Of a stretch of 64,000 nucleotides of DNA, positions 22,506 to 31,888 are shown piece after piece. The position numbers were made by a program, and so were the translations under genes. This DNA is from Drosophila persimilis (Eukaryota; Arthropoda; Insecta; Diptera; Drosophilidae). The notes under the pieces were generated by a model, which searched no databases, was not told the DNA's origin, and worked only from the letters and a program-made list of their open reading frames with translations. The stretch lies in assembly GCF_003286085.1 (NCBI RefSeq), contig NW_020825294.1, positions 12,298,501 through 12,362,500 of the forward strand, written 5' to 3'. Within the stretch, counting starts at the first letter, position 1. The number at the start of each line of letters is the position of its first letter.

Positions 22506-23120
22506 AGATGTGTCTTTTGCTCAAATTAGGGGGTGTGGACGATTGCCCAAAATTCATCGCCAATAACTTTTTTAAATTTAAGACTTAAATTCCTTTGGTG
22601 GCGAACTAGTTATTTCAGAAACCTGCGATTCTGGTGCTCTAGAAAATGTTTCCCAATCTGTCACCAATTTCTTCCTTATATGACCTACGTCCCACAGGAC
22701 CGGGAAGTTGGCCGCGACTGCAGAGACTTTAAATTAACTTCAATGGCGTCGCTGCCCAAAACGTGCACGTCTGTTGGGACCACCTGTCCACATGCAGCTG
22801 CACTGGCCAACGACTGCCAACGGCTGAGGAGCACCTGTAAATATAATAATTAATGAAGATATAAAGAGACGGTTAAAAGGGAACTTTCGTTGGTTACGGG
22901 TTCACTTCAGGCCCGTAACCAACGAAAGTTCCGTTTTAACTCATCAAAAATGAACAAAAATGGCTGCTCCTAGAAAATTTGCAAATTTGACGCCATGTTA
23001 AACAGCCCACAATTCAGCTCAATCAGATGGGACTGCCGCTCCACGTATCTAACGGCTCGAAGCAGACAATAGTGGGTGGCATGTGAAAAATTCTTCAATC
23101 TCGCAGAAAATTTAACTGAT
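22506..23120 (-). pseudogene. Decayed copy of 'unit gene 2' (second copy of the two-gene unit)
   Basis: Read on the minus strand, 23070-22945 matches the first exon of unit gene 2 at 32460-32625 (VERQSHLIELNCGL), with an in-frame TAG after LQIF. The segment 22860-22506 matches exon 2 of that gene, from CTCCTCAGCC to the stretch encoding LKKLLA, with several deletions. The exon 1/intron boundary is disturbed by a local inverted duplication (22872-22940). No intact frame remains. Confidence 0.65.
22872..22940. repeat. Short palindrome with about 29-bp arms
   Basis: The arms are near-perfect reverse complements (GAACTTTCGTTGGTTACGGG on the left) around a 12-base loop. It lies exactly at the exon 1/intron boundary of decayed unit gene 2; the intact copy has only one arm there (32615-32645). 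Confidence 0.7.
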
Positions 23121-23384
23121 CGCGGTAGGTGTTCAGCTGATTTTAAGCCAGGACACCGCACTGTGGGCAAAACGGTCAATCTAGCTGATAAAAAAATATA
23201 CCGTCGTCTTATTTTTTCCCATGTGTGTTGAATGGCAACCAAATGGGCCGCTTCACCCACTGTCCGGCAGTTCGATCAGAACTCTTGCCTCCCTCTCGCT
23301 CTCATTGCAACGAAACGAAAATTTGCAATCCTTTTTGTGCTGCTTTCGAGCTCGTAGATGAAGGGGGAACAATATAGTGAAAAA

Positions 23385-24290
23385 CGACGCCGCGGGTTCA
23401 GAAAATCCATGACCATGAACGAGTAAGTTGTTAGGCCAATTTCGGCGGTAAAAACTCGAATCAAATCTATTTGAATTAACCTTTTTCAGATTGGCGACGC
23501 CGGAGGAGGAGCTTGGTTACTTCTTGGGGATTCAAGCAGACGACGCCGTCAAAGGCGTCCTCGTGGGCTTCTGTTGCGCTGTAAGCTGGGAACGCATCCG
23601 CAATAGTGAATGGGGCAAAAGTAGAGAAGAAGACGCCGTCAAAGGCAGGCAGTGTCGCGGAGGATGCCCCCCGTACGGATGCACCTTGTGAGGATGCATC
23701 TTGCTAGGATGCACCGGCTACGACTTCGTCGCCTGTCAGCTTTCGCGCCCTTCCACCATTCATTGCGTCAGTAAACACTGCGAAGCCAAAGAAACACATT
23801 GGTTGCCGGCCAATCTAGCCGCGTTCCCCCCTTCTTTGCGTGCGGCACCGTATTTGGGGCTGTAAAGGTGTCATCATCTTCTACCAGCCACTACAGTGCA
23901 ACCCTCTCCGACCAGCACGGCTGCAGAGCGATTGGGGCGACGGCGCTGGTTCAGCGCGTGGGCTGACTCCGGAGCTAAGAAGATCGGTATTAAATACCAT
24001 CAGTTCTTTTGAAAAAAAATTCCACTGTCGCTGAAGAGCTGCCGGAGTTTAGAGAGCGAACTCCTGAGTCTGATTCCCGGAGACCAGGAAAGCGACTAAA
24101 GGACGGACAATCGGGGCCGAGTTTATATCAGGTACAGCAACAAGAAGCGGCTGGAAAAGCACAATGCTAAAATTCGACAGAAGCTCTTCTGGACCCCCAA
24201 CGACGGCTGAACCATTGTCGTAGAAGACATCGGTGGCCTCATGGGCCCAGACGTCAGACGCTGGGGCGAAGTAGAGCCAAAAAAAAAAAT
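23385..24290 (+). pseudogene. Decayed copy of 'unit gene 1'
   Basis: This plus-strand sequence parallels the intact frame at 31888-30761. It has the upstream ACGACGCCGCGG stretch and a first exon ending MTMNE with a good GTAAGT donor at 23424. It then has a TTTTTCAG acceptor, a short remnant of the GATGCA/GATGCC repeat (23655-23715), and the C-terminal part (LSLIPGDQES, then SNKKRLEKHNAKIRQKL at 24130-24185). Stops interrupt it and the repeat region is much shorter than in the intact copy. With 22506-23120 it keeps the divergent order of the unit. Confidence 0.65.
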
Positions 24291-24536
24291 GGATTTTATA
24301 AAAGAATACCTAAATCAATACGCATTCACTAGTGAATATTCACTTGTTGATCCATACTGGGAGTCTCACATTTATAGACCACTTCGTTTATAATGAGGAT
24401 AAAGCATACAATCATAAGACGCCATACCACCTGAAGCGACACTGAAGTCATAATTATAGCATTTGCAAGCCCGCCAGACAGCCACCTCACCGCAAACCGA
24501 AGAAACAGCAGCTGCTCGCTGCTGCCAGTCGAAAAT

Positions 24537-24783
24537 GGATGAGTCCAATGACTTGCCGGAAAACAAGGTGTCTTTTTACAAACGAAAGGCACTCTCAATA
24601 TACAACAAAGTCGTTTCACTTCGAGATACGATATTGAGTGATGAAAACAACCCAATCAATGAAGATGCGCTAAGTGTTAATTTAAAATTCTTGGAAAAAA
24701 TATCCGACTCATTTAATGTTACTCATTCTAATTTAGAAGAGCTTGATGTGATCGAAATTGGCAGCGACCTAAGCAACAATTAA
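24537..24783 (+). mobile_element. Fragment resembling an LTR-retrotransposon (BEL/Pao-like) gag N-terminus
   Basis: A short frame of 81 residues starts MDESNDLPENKVSFYKRKAL and has heptad-like leucines and an acidic end. Its layout is like the first part of BEL/Pao gag proteins. It ends abruptly and nothing of the rest of the element follows directly. The family assignment is a guess from composition. Confidence 0.35.
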
Positions 24784-24820
24784 TATTAAAATATTAATAG
24801 TATGGACCCTCGAGCCAAAT

Positions 24821-25425
24821 ATGGAGGCGAAGATGGATGAAGCACGGGTTGGGATGTCAACCCAAACGTCGGTGGAAAGCGTGACAGCTACCACCGGCGG
24901 GCACGGGGAGGAGCAATCCTCTGTGCGTGTCGCCAGCGGTCACACCTCAGACTTGGCGGGAGCAGGCCAGGTCAGTTGTAAAGCTACTGCCACAACAACA
25001 ACAAAAACAACTCCGCAGACTGCAAAGCCGAAGCGTTCCAAGGAGGGGATGAAGGCCAAAGCACAATACAAAGCGGCCCTCAACATCAAAAGCCGGCTGC
25101 AAAGTAAAGCAGACATCTCCCAGGAGGAGAAGGTCAAGCTAGTCTGGGCCGAGCAGCGAGTAGAGGAGGGCCGGCTACATTACGCTCAAATGCCACAGAT
25201 GAGGGCGTCGAATGGCGAATATGCCAATAAGGAGAAGGAGATAATGCCACCAAGAGGCAACGCTCGACTGAGAGTGCCATTAAAGACACTCCAGCGAGAA
25301 AGCGGCAACGCGGGCCCAAGAGTGCAGCCCCTCCACCGAAAGCGGCCAAGAAGCCAACGAAACCGAAAGCGAAGGTCAGCGATGTGACCAAACGACATTT
25401 GATCGTGTCACTCATCGACCGGAGC
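24821..25425 (+). mobile_element. LINE ORF1-like fragment
   Basis: A 188-codon frame with a Thr/Lys-rich N-terminus and a helical KAQYKAALNIKSRLQSKADI segment is followed in another frame by VTKRHLIVSLIDRSD (25382-25426). That phrase is typical of ORF1 proteins of Drosophila LINEs. The continuation is cut at 25427, where a different element begins. Truncated and frameshifted. Confidence 0.5.
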
Positions 25426-25426
25426 G

Positions 25427-25530
25427 ATTTTCACCCGTGGAAGACCGATTCGTATTTGGTCAGATAATGCCACAAACTTTGTTATTTCGAATTTTGTTCT
25501 GGTTCGTTGCTTTGATTTAGAGTATTTTAG
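25427..25530 (+). mobile_element. LTR-retrotransposon integrase scrap fused to a dispersed repeat
   Basis: The frame reads RPIRIWSDNATNFV and continues into FVLVRCFDLEYF. The SDNATNF phrase is characteristic of BEL/Pao integrase around its second catalytic Asp. The fragment runs directly into dispersed-repeat copy E. The same fused junction is seen, inverted, at 21230-21275. Confidence 0.5.
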
Positions 25531-25862
25531 GGCGTACATAGGGCGCTGCATAGCCACTGCAAATTGTTTTGTTCCTTTTGGCTATAAAAATTATCCGATC
25601 TGATCCAGATTCGGCAATCTGGTAGATATCTTCTCGTATCTTCAAAATTGTGGATGCCACAGATTTTCGTTGTGGGGGCGGATGGAGGTGGGTCGAAATT
25701 TTGAAATAAACTTAAGACGGTGAGATCTAACAGGAGTGTGGATACCAAATTTGGTTGCTCTAGCTCTTATAGTCTCTGAGATCCGTTGATGCCACAGATT
25801 TTCGTCCTTTGCGGGGCGTTACACTTTTAACGGTAACGGCTCTTAAAGTCTCTGAGCACTTT
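25531..25862 (-). repeat. DINE-1/INE-1-like dispersed repeat, copy E (partial)
   Basis: Inverted relative of 20897-21230, with the same substitutions and the same truncated GGGGCGTTACACTTTTAACGG segment. It ends 127 bp before the FRA10AC1-like start codon, so that gene's promoter abuts the repeat. Confidence 0.7.
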
Positions 25863-25988
25863 GTGTTTTGTTCCGCAATTGAGATGGCAGTGCTTCGATA
25901 AATCACTCGAGAGTTAGTTAGCACTGATAAATATGGCACATCGATATATTGTTATCGAACCATCGCATTCTGTAAAGGAAAAACAACA

Positions 25989-26833
25989 ATGAGCAGCTCA
26001 CAGCTTTTTCCCATAAGTTTAAACAAATTGACTGACAAAGAGCGCCACAAGTACATTCTCGGCCACTATGTGCTCAACAACACCGCCCAAAGCGAGTCGC
26101 GAAAACACAAGCGAGACATCGATGTCATTCGGGAGAACCATCGCTTTCTGTGGGACGACGATGACGAGGAATGCGGATCGCTGAGTTGGGATCAACGCCT
26201 GGCGCGGCGCTACTACAAGAAACTCTTCAAGGAATACTGCATCGCGGACCTGACTCGCTACAAGGAGAACAAGATAGCCCTCCGCTGGCGAACCGAGCAG
26301 GAAGTTGTGGCAGGAACAGGACAATTCCAGTGCGGCAGCCGCCACTGTGGGGAGCGGACGGATCTGCGCAGCTGGGAGGTGAATTTCAAGTACATCGAGC
26401 AAGGGGTGCCCATGAATGCGCTGGTTAAGGTAGGATCCGATATTTCAGATACATATGTCTGTATATATATGTATCTGAAAGAATTGCATTTGCCACACTC
26501 CTGCAGGTACGGCTTTGTCCCACGCACACGGATCAACTCAACTATCGCACCAAAAAGAAGGAGTACAAAAAGCAGAAACGTAGGGAGAAGGATGAGTGCA
26601 GAGCTGGAAAAAGAAACAAGCGACGGAAACTGGATGATACTGCCAATGATGAGGGCGAGAAAGATAATAAGGAAGAGCCTGCGGTGCCAGAGGCAGATCC
26701 GGAAACATGGAACATTGAAGCTGAGGAACCCACCGCAGACGACCAAATCTGGATAAATCAGCTTAATCTCAGCGAGGAACAACCCTCCAGAGAGCAAGAA
26801 TTCGAACGCTATCTGGAAGATCTTCTAATGTAA
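25989..26833 (+). CDS. FRA10AC1 homologue (nuclear, spliceosome-associated)
   Basis: Two exons, 25989-26429 and 26507-26833, are joined by a 77-bp GT-AG intron into 255 residues. The core has LSWDQRLARRYYKKLFKEYCIADLTRYKENKIALRWRTE and then a CGSRHC...L..WEVNF segment, the hallmark of FRA10AC1 proteins. The C-terminal third is Lys/Arg-rich (a likely nuclear localisation signal) and then acidic. Human FRA10AC1 is a nuclear protein linked to the spliceosome. DRE-like ATCGATAT lies at about 25939-25947. It converges with p38b. The intron contains a 14-bp perfect hairpin stem. The family call is strong; the fly gene symbol is not recalled. Confidence 0.85.
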
Positions 26834-27391
26834 AATACATAGCACGTTTATTTTTGTATTCAACGTAGATCTTTTTAAAGTTACTGGCCGCGGGATGCGC
26901 TCGCTTATATACTAAGATGTACATGCATAATCTTTTCGTGTATTTTCTGGGACTTGCATGTACATACACTCACATTTACAAGACTATTCACAATTATTTG
27001 TTAAAACCAACACCAAAAAGTTGAACTGGACAGTAAGGCTGTGACTCTGACTCGACTCTGTTTTTTTTTTTTACAATATTATGTGTAATTATGTGTACCT
27101 AGAGTTCAATCGCAATCCCTTTGTTGATCGAGTGCAAGTCGGATACGCTACAGGTTCGAAAATACATTCTCATACTCATTCATTCATTCGTTTCGTTTTG
27201 TTTTGTTTCAGCCCCAGCAACGATCGACGTTCTTCTAAATATAAACTGGAGAAACAACACTTTAAACGCTTTAAAATAAATACCCTTGACTGTTTACATT
27301 CGATGAATACAAAAATCACGATTGAGCACATCCGCTTGAACTAGGTGATACGACTGATCTAAAAGGTATAGCATCGTTGAAGGGATTTGAT
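26834..27391. other. Convergent 3' region of FRA10AC1-like and p38b
   Basis: No gene. It must contain the 3' untranslated regions of both convergent genes. An AATAAA-like signal for the plus gene follows closely after its stop, and AT-rich sequence fills the remainder. Confidence 0.5.
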
Positions 27392-28489
27392 TTATAAATC
27401 CTTCGGCAGGAGCTCGGCGAAGGCCTGAGTGGGCCTGAAGGCTTGCACCTCGGTGAACACCATTTCCCTCCACTTCTCCACGGGCAACTCGTTCTCCTCG
27501 AAGCTCTGGTCGTACAAGGCCGCTGTCTGCTCGTCGGTGGGGTCATGGTACTTCTCCATATAGGGATGGGCCAACGCCTGCTCGGCTGTGATGCGCTGGT
27601 CGGCATCTAGCTCGAGCATCTTCTCCAGCAGGTCGATCGCCAGCGGATTGGCCCCACGAAAGATGTCTCGAAAGTTTCGTCTCGGCATCACTGGCAACGA
27701 CCGTATGTAGTTTCTGGCACTCTCCGAGGAGATGCGGCTCATAAACTCCTCCGCCGGCGTGCCCAGCACTTCCATGATCAGGTTCAGCTGATGAATGTGA
27801 TCGGTGCCGGGGAAGAGGGTGCGTCCGGTCAAGAGCTCGGCCATGATGCATCCCACAGACCAAATGTCCACCGTCTTGTTGTAGTGCATCCAGTTGAGCA
27901 TGATTTCCGGTGCCCGATACCATCTCGTGGCCACATAGCCAGTCATCTCGCTTTCTGCGGGTCGTGCCAGACCGAAATCCAAGATGCGCAACTCGCAATC
28001 CTCGTTCACCGCGATGTTGGACGGTTTCAAATCGCGATGTATCACCCCGGCACTGTGAATATACTTCAAGCCTCTTAGGATTTGGTATATCAGGAACTGA
28101 ACGTGGTCGTCAGACAACTTCTGCGTGCGTATTATGTTGTTGAGGTCCGCGTCCATGAGATGCGTCACCATGTAGACCTGCTGGAACTGGTCCAGCGAGT
28201 CGGCGGGCTGTCCGGGATGGAAAACGTCCAGGAGACCAATCACATTCTCGTGCTCCATGTGCTTCAGTAGGCGCAGCTCACGGTACGTTCGCTTGGCATG
28301 CACGGCCGACTGAAAGGGCCGCGCCAGTTTCTTTATCGCTACCTTTGTGCTGGTTCCTCGGACAACAGCCTTGCACACCTGACCGTAGGCCCCCTGCCCG
28401 ACGGGCTGAAGGCTTTGGTATGTCTCTGGTATCTCCCACTCCGTGCGATTTATGTCTAGCTTGTAGAACTTCGGCATTTTTCGTGACAT
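27392..28489 (-). CDS. p38b: p38b MAP kinase
   Basis: A single-exon kinase of 365 residues, the exact size of fly p38 kinases. It shows the glycine loop GQGAYG, the VAIKK lysine, [13 protein letters not shown], and the activation-loop TGY (about residues 183-185) that defines p38 MAPKs. The common docking region near the C-terminus is intact. It acts in stress and immune signalling downstream of MKK3/licorne. The N-terminus [20 protein letters not shown] closely matches D. melanogaster p38b as I remember it, rather than p38a, which supports the symbol. Being intronless in the coding region is usual for it. A Motif 1 site lies 224 bp upstream, and the flanking sequence beyond is a foreign duplicated segment. 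Confidence 0.95.
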   Translation of the reverse strand: MSRKMPKFYKLDINRTEWEIPETYQSLQPVGQGAYGQVCKAVVRGTSTKVAIKKLARPFQSAVHAKRTYRELRLLKHMEHENVIGLLDVFHPGQPADSLDQFQQVYMVTHLMDADLNNIIRTQKLSDDHVQFLIYQILRGLKYIHSAGVIHRDLKPSNIAVNEDCELRILDFGLARPAESEMTGYVATRWYRAPEIMLNWMHYNKTVDIWSVGCIMAELLTGRTLFPGTDHIHQLNLIMEVLGTPAEEFMSRISSESARNYIRSLPVMPRRNFRDIFRGANPLAIDLLEKMLELDADQRITAEQALAHPYMEKYHDPTDEQTAALYDQSFEENELPVEKWREMVFTEVQAFRPTQAFAELLPKDL

Positions 28490-28712
28490 TTCGCTGGATT
28501 TGGATTCTTTTTAACCCGTTTTTTTTCGCCCGATTCTTTTTTAGTAGTAGTTCTTCTTCTTCGTATGTAATATCTGAGGTTCGTACATACACACACACAC
28601 ACGCATAGGCATGCCGAGAGGGAAGAGCGAGCCAGAGAGAGAGAGAGGGAGAGAGAGAGAGAGAGAAGTGGCGGTATGTCAACACTTTTGCCAAAGTGCC
28701 GTAGAGTGGAGA

Positions 28713-28723
28713 TGGTCACACTA
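28713..28723 (+). promoter_or_regulatory. Ohler Motif 1 (M1BP) site upstream of p38b
   Basis: TGGTCACACTA is a perfect match to YGGTCACACTR. It lies 224 bp upstream of the p38b ATG and just outside a GA-rich tract (28634-28666) that could bind GAGA factor. The duplicated ALiX segment starts about 35 bp further on, so it was inserted next to the p38b promoter. Confidence 0.6.
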
Positions 28724-28756
28724 TTGGCTTGAAATCCCGCGCCCAACGCTTTTGTT

Positions 28757-29664
28757 GCCAAGTGAAAGATTCCCTTCGACAAGGGCTCCATCTTCGGTGG
28801 CAAAATCAGCCTCAGTGAGGATGGGGCTATCGACGAGCCCGCCTTGTCGTTGTCGTGCATTGGGCAGGTCCTGAATCCTTTGCAGCAGCAGGTGAGGGAG
28901 AGCGTCGACCGTCAGCAGTCCCTGGTGACAGACATTCAGAGCGCCCATGGAGCTTTCGTCTCGGAGACGCGAAGCTGTGGCAGCTCGCGCGACACCCTAC
29001 GATAGCTACATTGAGCTGTCGGGCAATCTCCAGGAGGGAACTAAATTCTACAACGACCTCACCCAGCTCCTGGTCGTATTCCAGAACAAGATCAGCGACT
29101 TTGTGTTTGCCCGCAAAACGGAAAAGGAGGAGCTCATGAAGGACCTAACTACAGCGTCGAGCCGACAAGCTTGCCCGGCTACGCCCTCTCTGCCCTCGCA
29201 CTATGCCTCCACCTCGGGTAGTGGCAGCGGTAGGTACAGTCATTCCCTAACAAAGTTTGATAATACATCATTTTGTTTTTTCGCCCCCATCCGACAGACA
29301 TTCCATCCAATCCAGCTGGCTCTGCTCCCAGCGTACCGGCTGCGGCAGCTGCTGCCAATATGCCGTATCCTAACCAGGTACATGGCATGCCAGCCCAGCC
29401 AGGAGTTCCATATCCAGCGTATGTTCCGCCACCGATGCCCCAGAGCTTCAATCCATACGCCACGCTCCCATATCCTGGCAGTAAGTACTGATAATCGATG
29501 GAATTTGCATCCCCACTTATGCGAATGCTTTTCATTTGCAGATTGTCAGTATAGCCCCCCGCTATCCACAAGGACCACCACCTGGGCACTATGGCACCTA
29601 TCCTGGCAGTTATGCTCCCCAACAGCAAGGCGGCTATCCCAACCAGAAGCCACCAGGATGGTAA
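28757..29664 (+). pseudogene. ALiX: Truncated ALiX (PDCD6IP) pseudogene, introns retained
   Basis: The 3' third of an ALiX/Bro1-family gene, whose product normally works with ESCRT in membrane budding. Recognisable V-domain pieces are EPALSLSCIGQVLNPLQQQV (28829-28888), then [20 protein letters not shown] (28999-29058) and [20 protein letters not shown]. They are followed by the Pro-rich tail ([20 protein letters not shown]) and a stop after QKPPGW. The reading frame shifts near 28975, where residues before YDSY are deleted. The whole N-terminal Bro1 domain is missing. Two GT-AG introns (about 29231-29296 and 29481-29541) are still present, so this is a DNA-level duplication and not a retrocopy. 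Confidence 0.8.
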
Positions 29665-29872
29665 ACCGCATCCCACCCGTATTTATACCCACACTGTGGT
29701 TTAACCAAGGCCTCTTCGTTGAGTTCCGGATCGTAGAGAAGCGGCGATTGGTGGTCATGGCATTTAATGCTCTGTGTTTTGTTTCTGTTCCGGCTTTCGT
29801 TCGTTTGCTTACAATTGTATCATACATGTTGATGGCTTCTTGGATTTTAATCTCATATATGCAACAAAAATA

Positions 29873-30610
29873 TCACGTATATAGTCTCCGAAAGAACTCT
29901 CGTTTCATGCCCGCAATGGTGCGTGGGGCACACATACTGCTGATGAGCAGTTCCAATGTGGAGCTGATCGGCAAACTCTCAGTAGCAGTTCTCGTCTTTG
30001 TTTGCAGCCGTTTCGAGTTGGACTCCAGCAAGAGCTTGTATTCCTCCTTGGGCATCACCTCCAGGTGCCGAACGGTGAGACGCACTCTAGCAAGGAGCTC
30101 CCTAAATTTGGATTGAGTCAAGTAATCGGTTTCCCACAGCTTCCGTTTGTGCTCCTCGCTCTCGGCATTCTGTACGGCCTGCTGGAACTGGGCAAACAGT
30201 TCGCTGGGCGTCGAGGATATGTCCTCCAGTTGATTGGGATTCAGTAGATACTGCTTCGTCTGTTCACTTTCGCCCTTGACAAAGCTCTCGACAATGTGGT
30301 TGACCAGAAACTCGTCCAGGGCCAGGTCCATGTCGTCCTTGAGAGGCACCCAGTAGTTGAGACTGAGCGATGTCTCCGTCGCCTCCACATAGTGCCACCA
30401 GTGACGGGGCACGATGATCGCTATACTCCAGCAAGCGCGGCAGCTTATCCCGCGCAGGGGCATAGAAGTTGTCCAGACAGTATACGCTAGACTCCCCGCA
30501 GCCAAAAGAGATATGTAGACCTTGCAATGAGTACCTGCCACTAACTAAGGGGCACTGCACAGGCAAAAAAGCAGCCAGAATACGCATTGCCATTGCTGGG
30601 GGACCATATC
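29873..30610 (-). pseudogene. Fragment of an HSPBAP1-like JmjC gene
   Basis: The minus-strand frame contains the end of a JmjC domain, IIVPRHWWHYVEATETSLSL followed by NYWVPLKDD, as in HSPBAP1-type proteins. A helical C-terminal region follows to a stop at 29873. Upstream, the sequence needed for the rest of the cupin fold is found only in shifting frames (SVYCLDNFYAP at about 30470) and stops at about 30610. It is tail-to-tail with the ALiX fragment about 210 bp away. From memory the fly HSPBAP1 gene (CG12877) neighbours ALiX (CG12876), so both fragments would have moved as one block. Confidence 0.7.
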
Positions 30611-30760
30611 CCCTCACATTGAACTATGAAAATCAGGACACTACGGCGATATTCATATATATTTTAGGAATTTTGTAAGTTGAAAATAAAAAGTCTTATG
30701 TTGATAGAAATATTAATGAAATTAAACGAGGATTCTTCAGAAAAATCCATTTTTTTGGTT

Positions 30761-31888
30761 CTACTCCATATTGTCTGGCACGTCGTCAAATTCAACCGGC
30801 AGTGTCTGGGACCATGAGGCCACCGATGTCTTCGGCGAAAATGGTTCATTGGTCGTTGGGGTCCAGATGAGCTTACGTCGTACATTAGCATGGTGCTTTT
30901 CTAGCCGCTTCCTGTTGTTGTACCTGACATACATTCGGCTCCGATCGCTCACTTTGTAGTTGCTTTCCTGATCCCCGGGAAAAAGACTCAAGAGTTCTCT
31001 ATCCAAATTCCGGCTTTTGCTTATCGACAGTGGAATTTTTTTCATAACGAAATAGTCGGCGATGGTATTTATGGCAATTCTTCTTAGATTCGGAGTCAGG
31101 GGCTCCGGTCGGCCCACGCGCTTCAGCACCGCCGTCGCCCCAACTTCCCTTAAAATGACGGCAGCCGTGTTGGTCGCAAAGGGCTGATTCACTTCAGACA
31201 CTGCACTGTAGTGGTTGGAGGAAGGTGCCGCCATTATAGCCCCAAATACGCTGCTGGGCGCAAACGAGGGGGTATGCGCCTGGATTGGCCGGCACCCCAT
31301 GGGCATCTTTGGCTTCCCAGTGTTTACAGTCGGTGGAAAGGCGCAAAAGCTGATAAGCGACGAAGTCGGAGCCGGTGCATCCTCACTAGGGGCATCCTCC
31401 CAAGGTGCATCCTCCCAAGGTGCATCCTTATTAGGGGCATCCTCCCAAGGTGCATCCTCATTAGGGGCATCCTCCCAAGGTACATCCTCACTGAAGGCAT
31501 ATCCATGGGGGGCATCCTCCACGACACTGCCTGCATTTGACGGCGTCTTCTGCTCCACTTTTGTCCCATTCACTATTGCGGCGTTCCCAGCTTGCTGCGC
31601 AGCCGACGAGGGCGACGAGGACGCCTTTGTCGGCGTCTTCAGCTCCACTTTTGTCCCATTCACTATTGCAGTGGCGATCCCAGGTTGCTGCGCCGACGAG
31701 GACGCCTTTGTCGGCGTCTTTAGCTCCACTTTTAATGTAATTTCAATTTCCAATCTGATAGATTCATTTAAATAGATTTTATTCGAATTTTTACCGCCGA
31801 AATCGGCCAAACAACTCAACCGTCCATGGTCCCGCTTAGATTTGCTGTATCCGCGGCGTCGTTTTTCACCATTATGTTTCCTCTTCAT
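30761..31888 (-). CDS. 'Unit gene 1': unrecognised protein of a repeated divergent gene pair
   Basis: An open frame of 375 codons. I do not recognise the family. Residues 1-35 are very basic (MKRKHNGEKRRRGYSKSKRD). Then come two or three copies of a VNGTKVELKTPTKASS-like repeat and a five-residue repeat of the type EDAPW/EDAPN (about residues 127-170, DNA 31376-31510). The C-terminal domain is predicted helical and basic (about residues 270-350: TPNLRRIAINTIADYF, then YNNRKRLEKHHANVRRKL). In the second copy (23.4-24.3 kb) a clean intron sits where this frame reads straight through (about 31759-31830). The gene here may therefore have lost its donor (GTAAGT to GTTGAG), or I have the wrong N-terminus. 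Divergent from unit gene 2 across about 530 bp. Confidence 0.55.
   Translation of the reverse strand: MKRKHNGEKRRRGYSKSKRDHGRLSCLADFGGKNSNKIYLNESIRLEIEITLKVELKTPTKASSSAQQPGIATAIVNGTKVELKTPTKASSSPSSAAQQAGNAAIVNGTKVEQKTPSNAGSVVEDAPHGYAFSEDVPWEDAPNEDAPWEDAPNKDAPWEDAPWEDAPSEDAPAPTSSLISFCAFPPTVNTGKPKMPMGCRPIQAHTPSFAPSSVFGAIMAAPSSNHYSAVSEVNQPFATNTAAVILREVGATAVLKRVGRPEPLTPNLRRIAINTIADYFVMKKIPLSISKSRNLDRELLSLFPGDQESNYKVSDRSRMYVRYNNRKRLEKHHANVRRKLIWTPTTNEPFSPKTSVASWSQTLPVEFDDVPDNME

Noticed and set aside
24821-25387. Stand-alone 188-codon host gene
   Set aside because: The frame continues, after a shift, into LINE ORF1 wording and is cut by another element; it is a transposon fragment.
29179-29676. 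Minus-strand Gly-rich frame of 165 codons
   Set aside because: Antisense of the Pro/Ala-rich ALiX tail; composition is explained by the real strand.
28947-30116. Plus-strand open frame of 389 codons as a real gene
   Set aside because: It runs through ALiX coding pieces, retained introns and then the antisense of the JmjC fragment; its only meaningful residues are those of the ALiX remnant.
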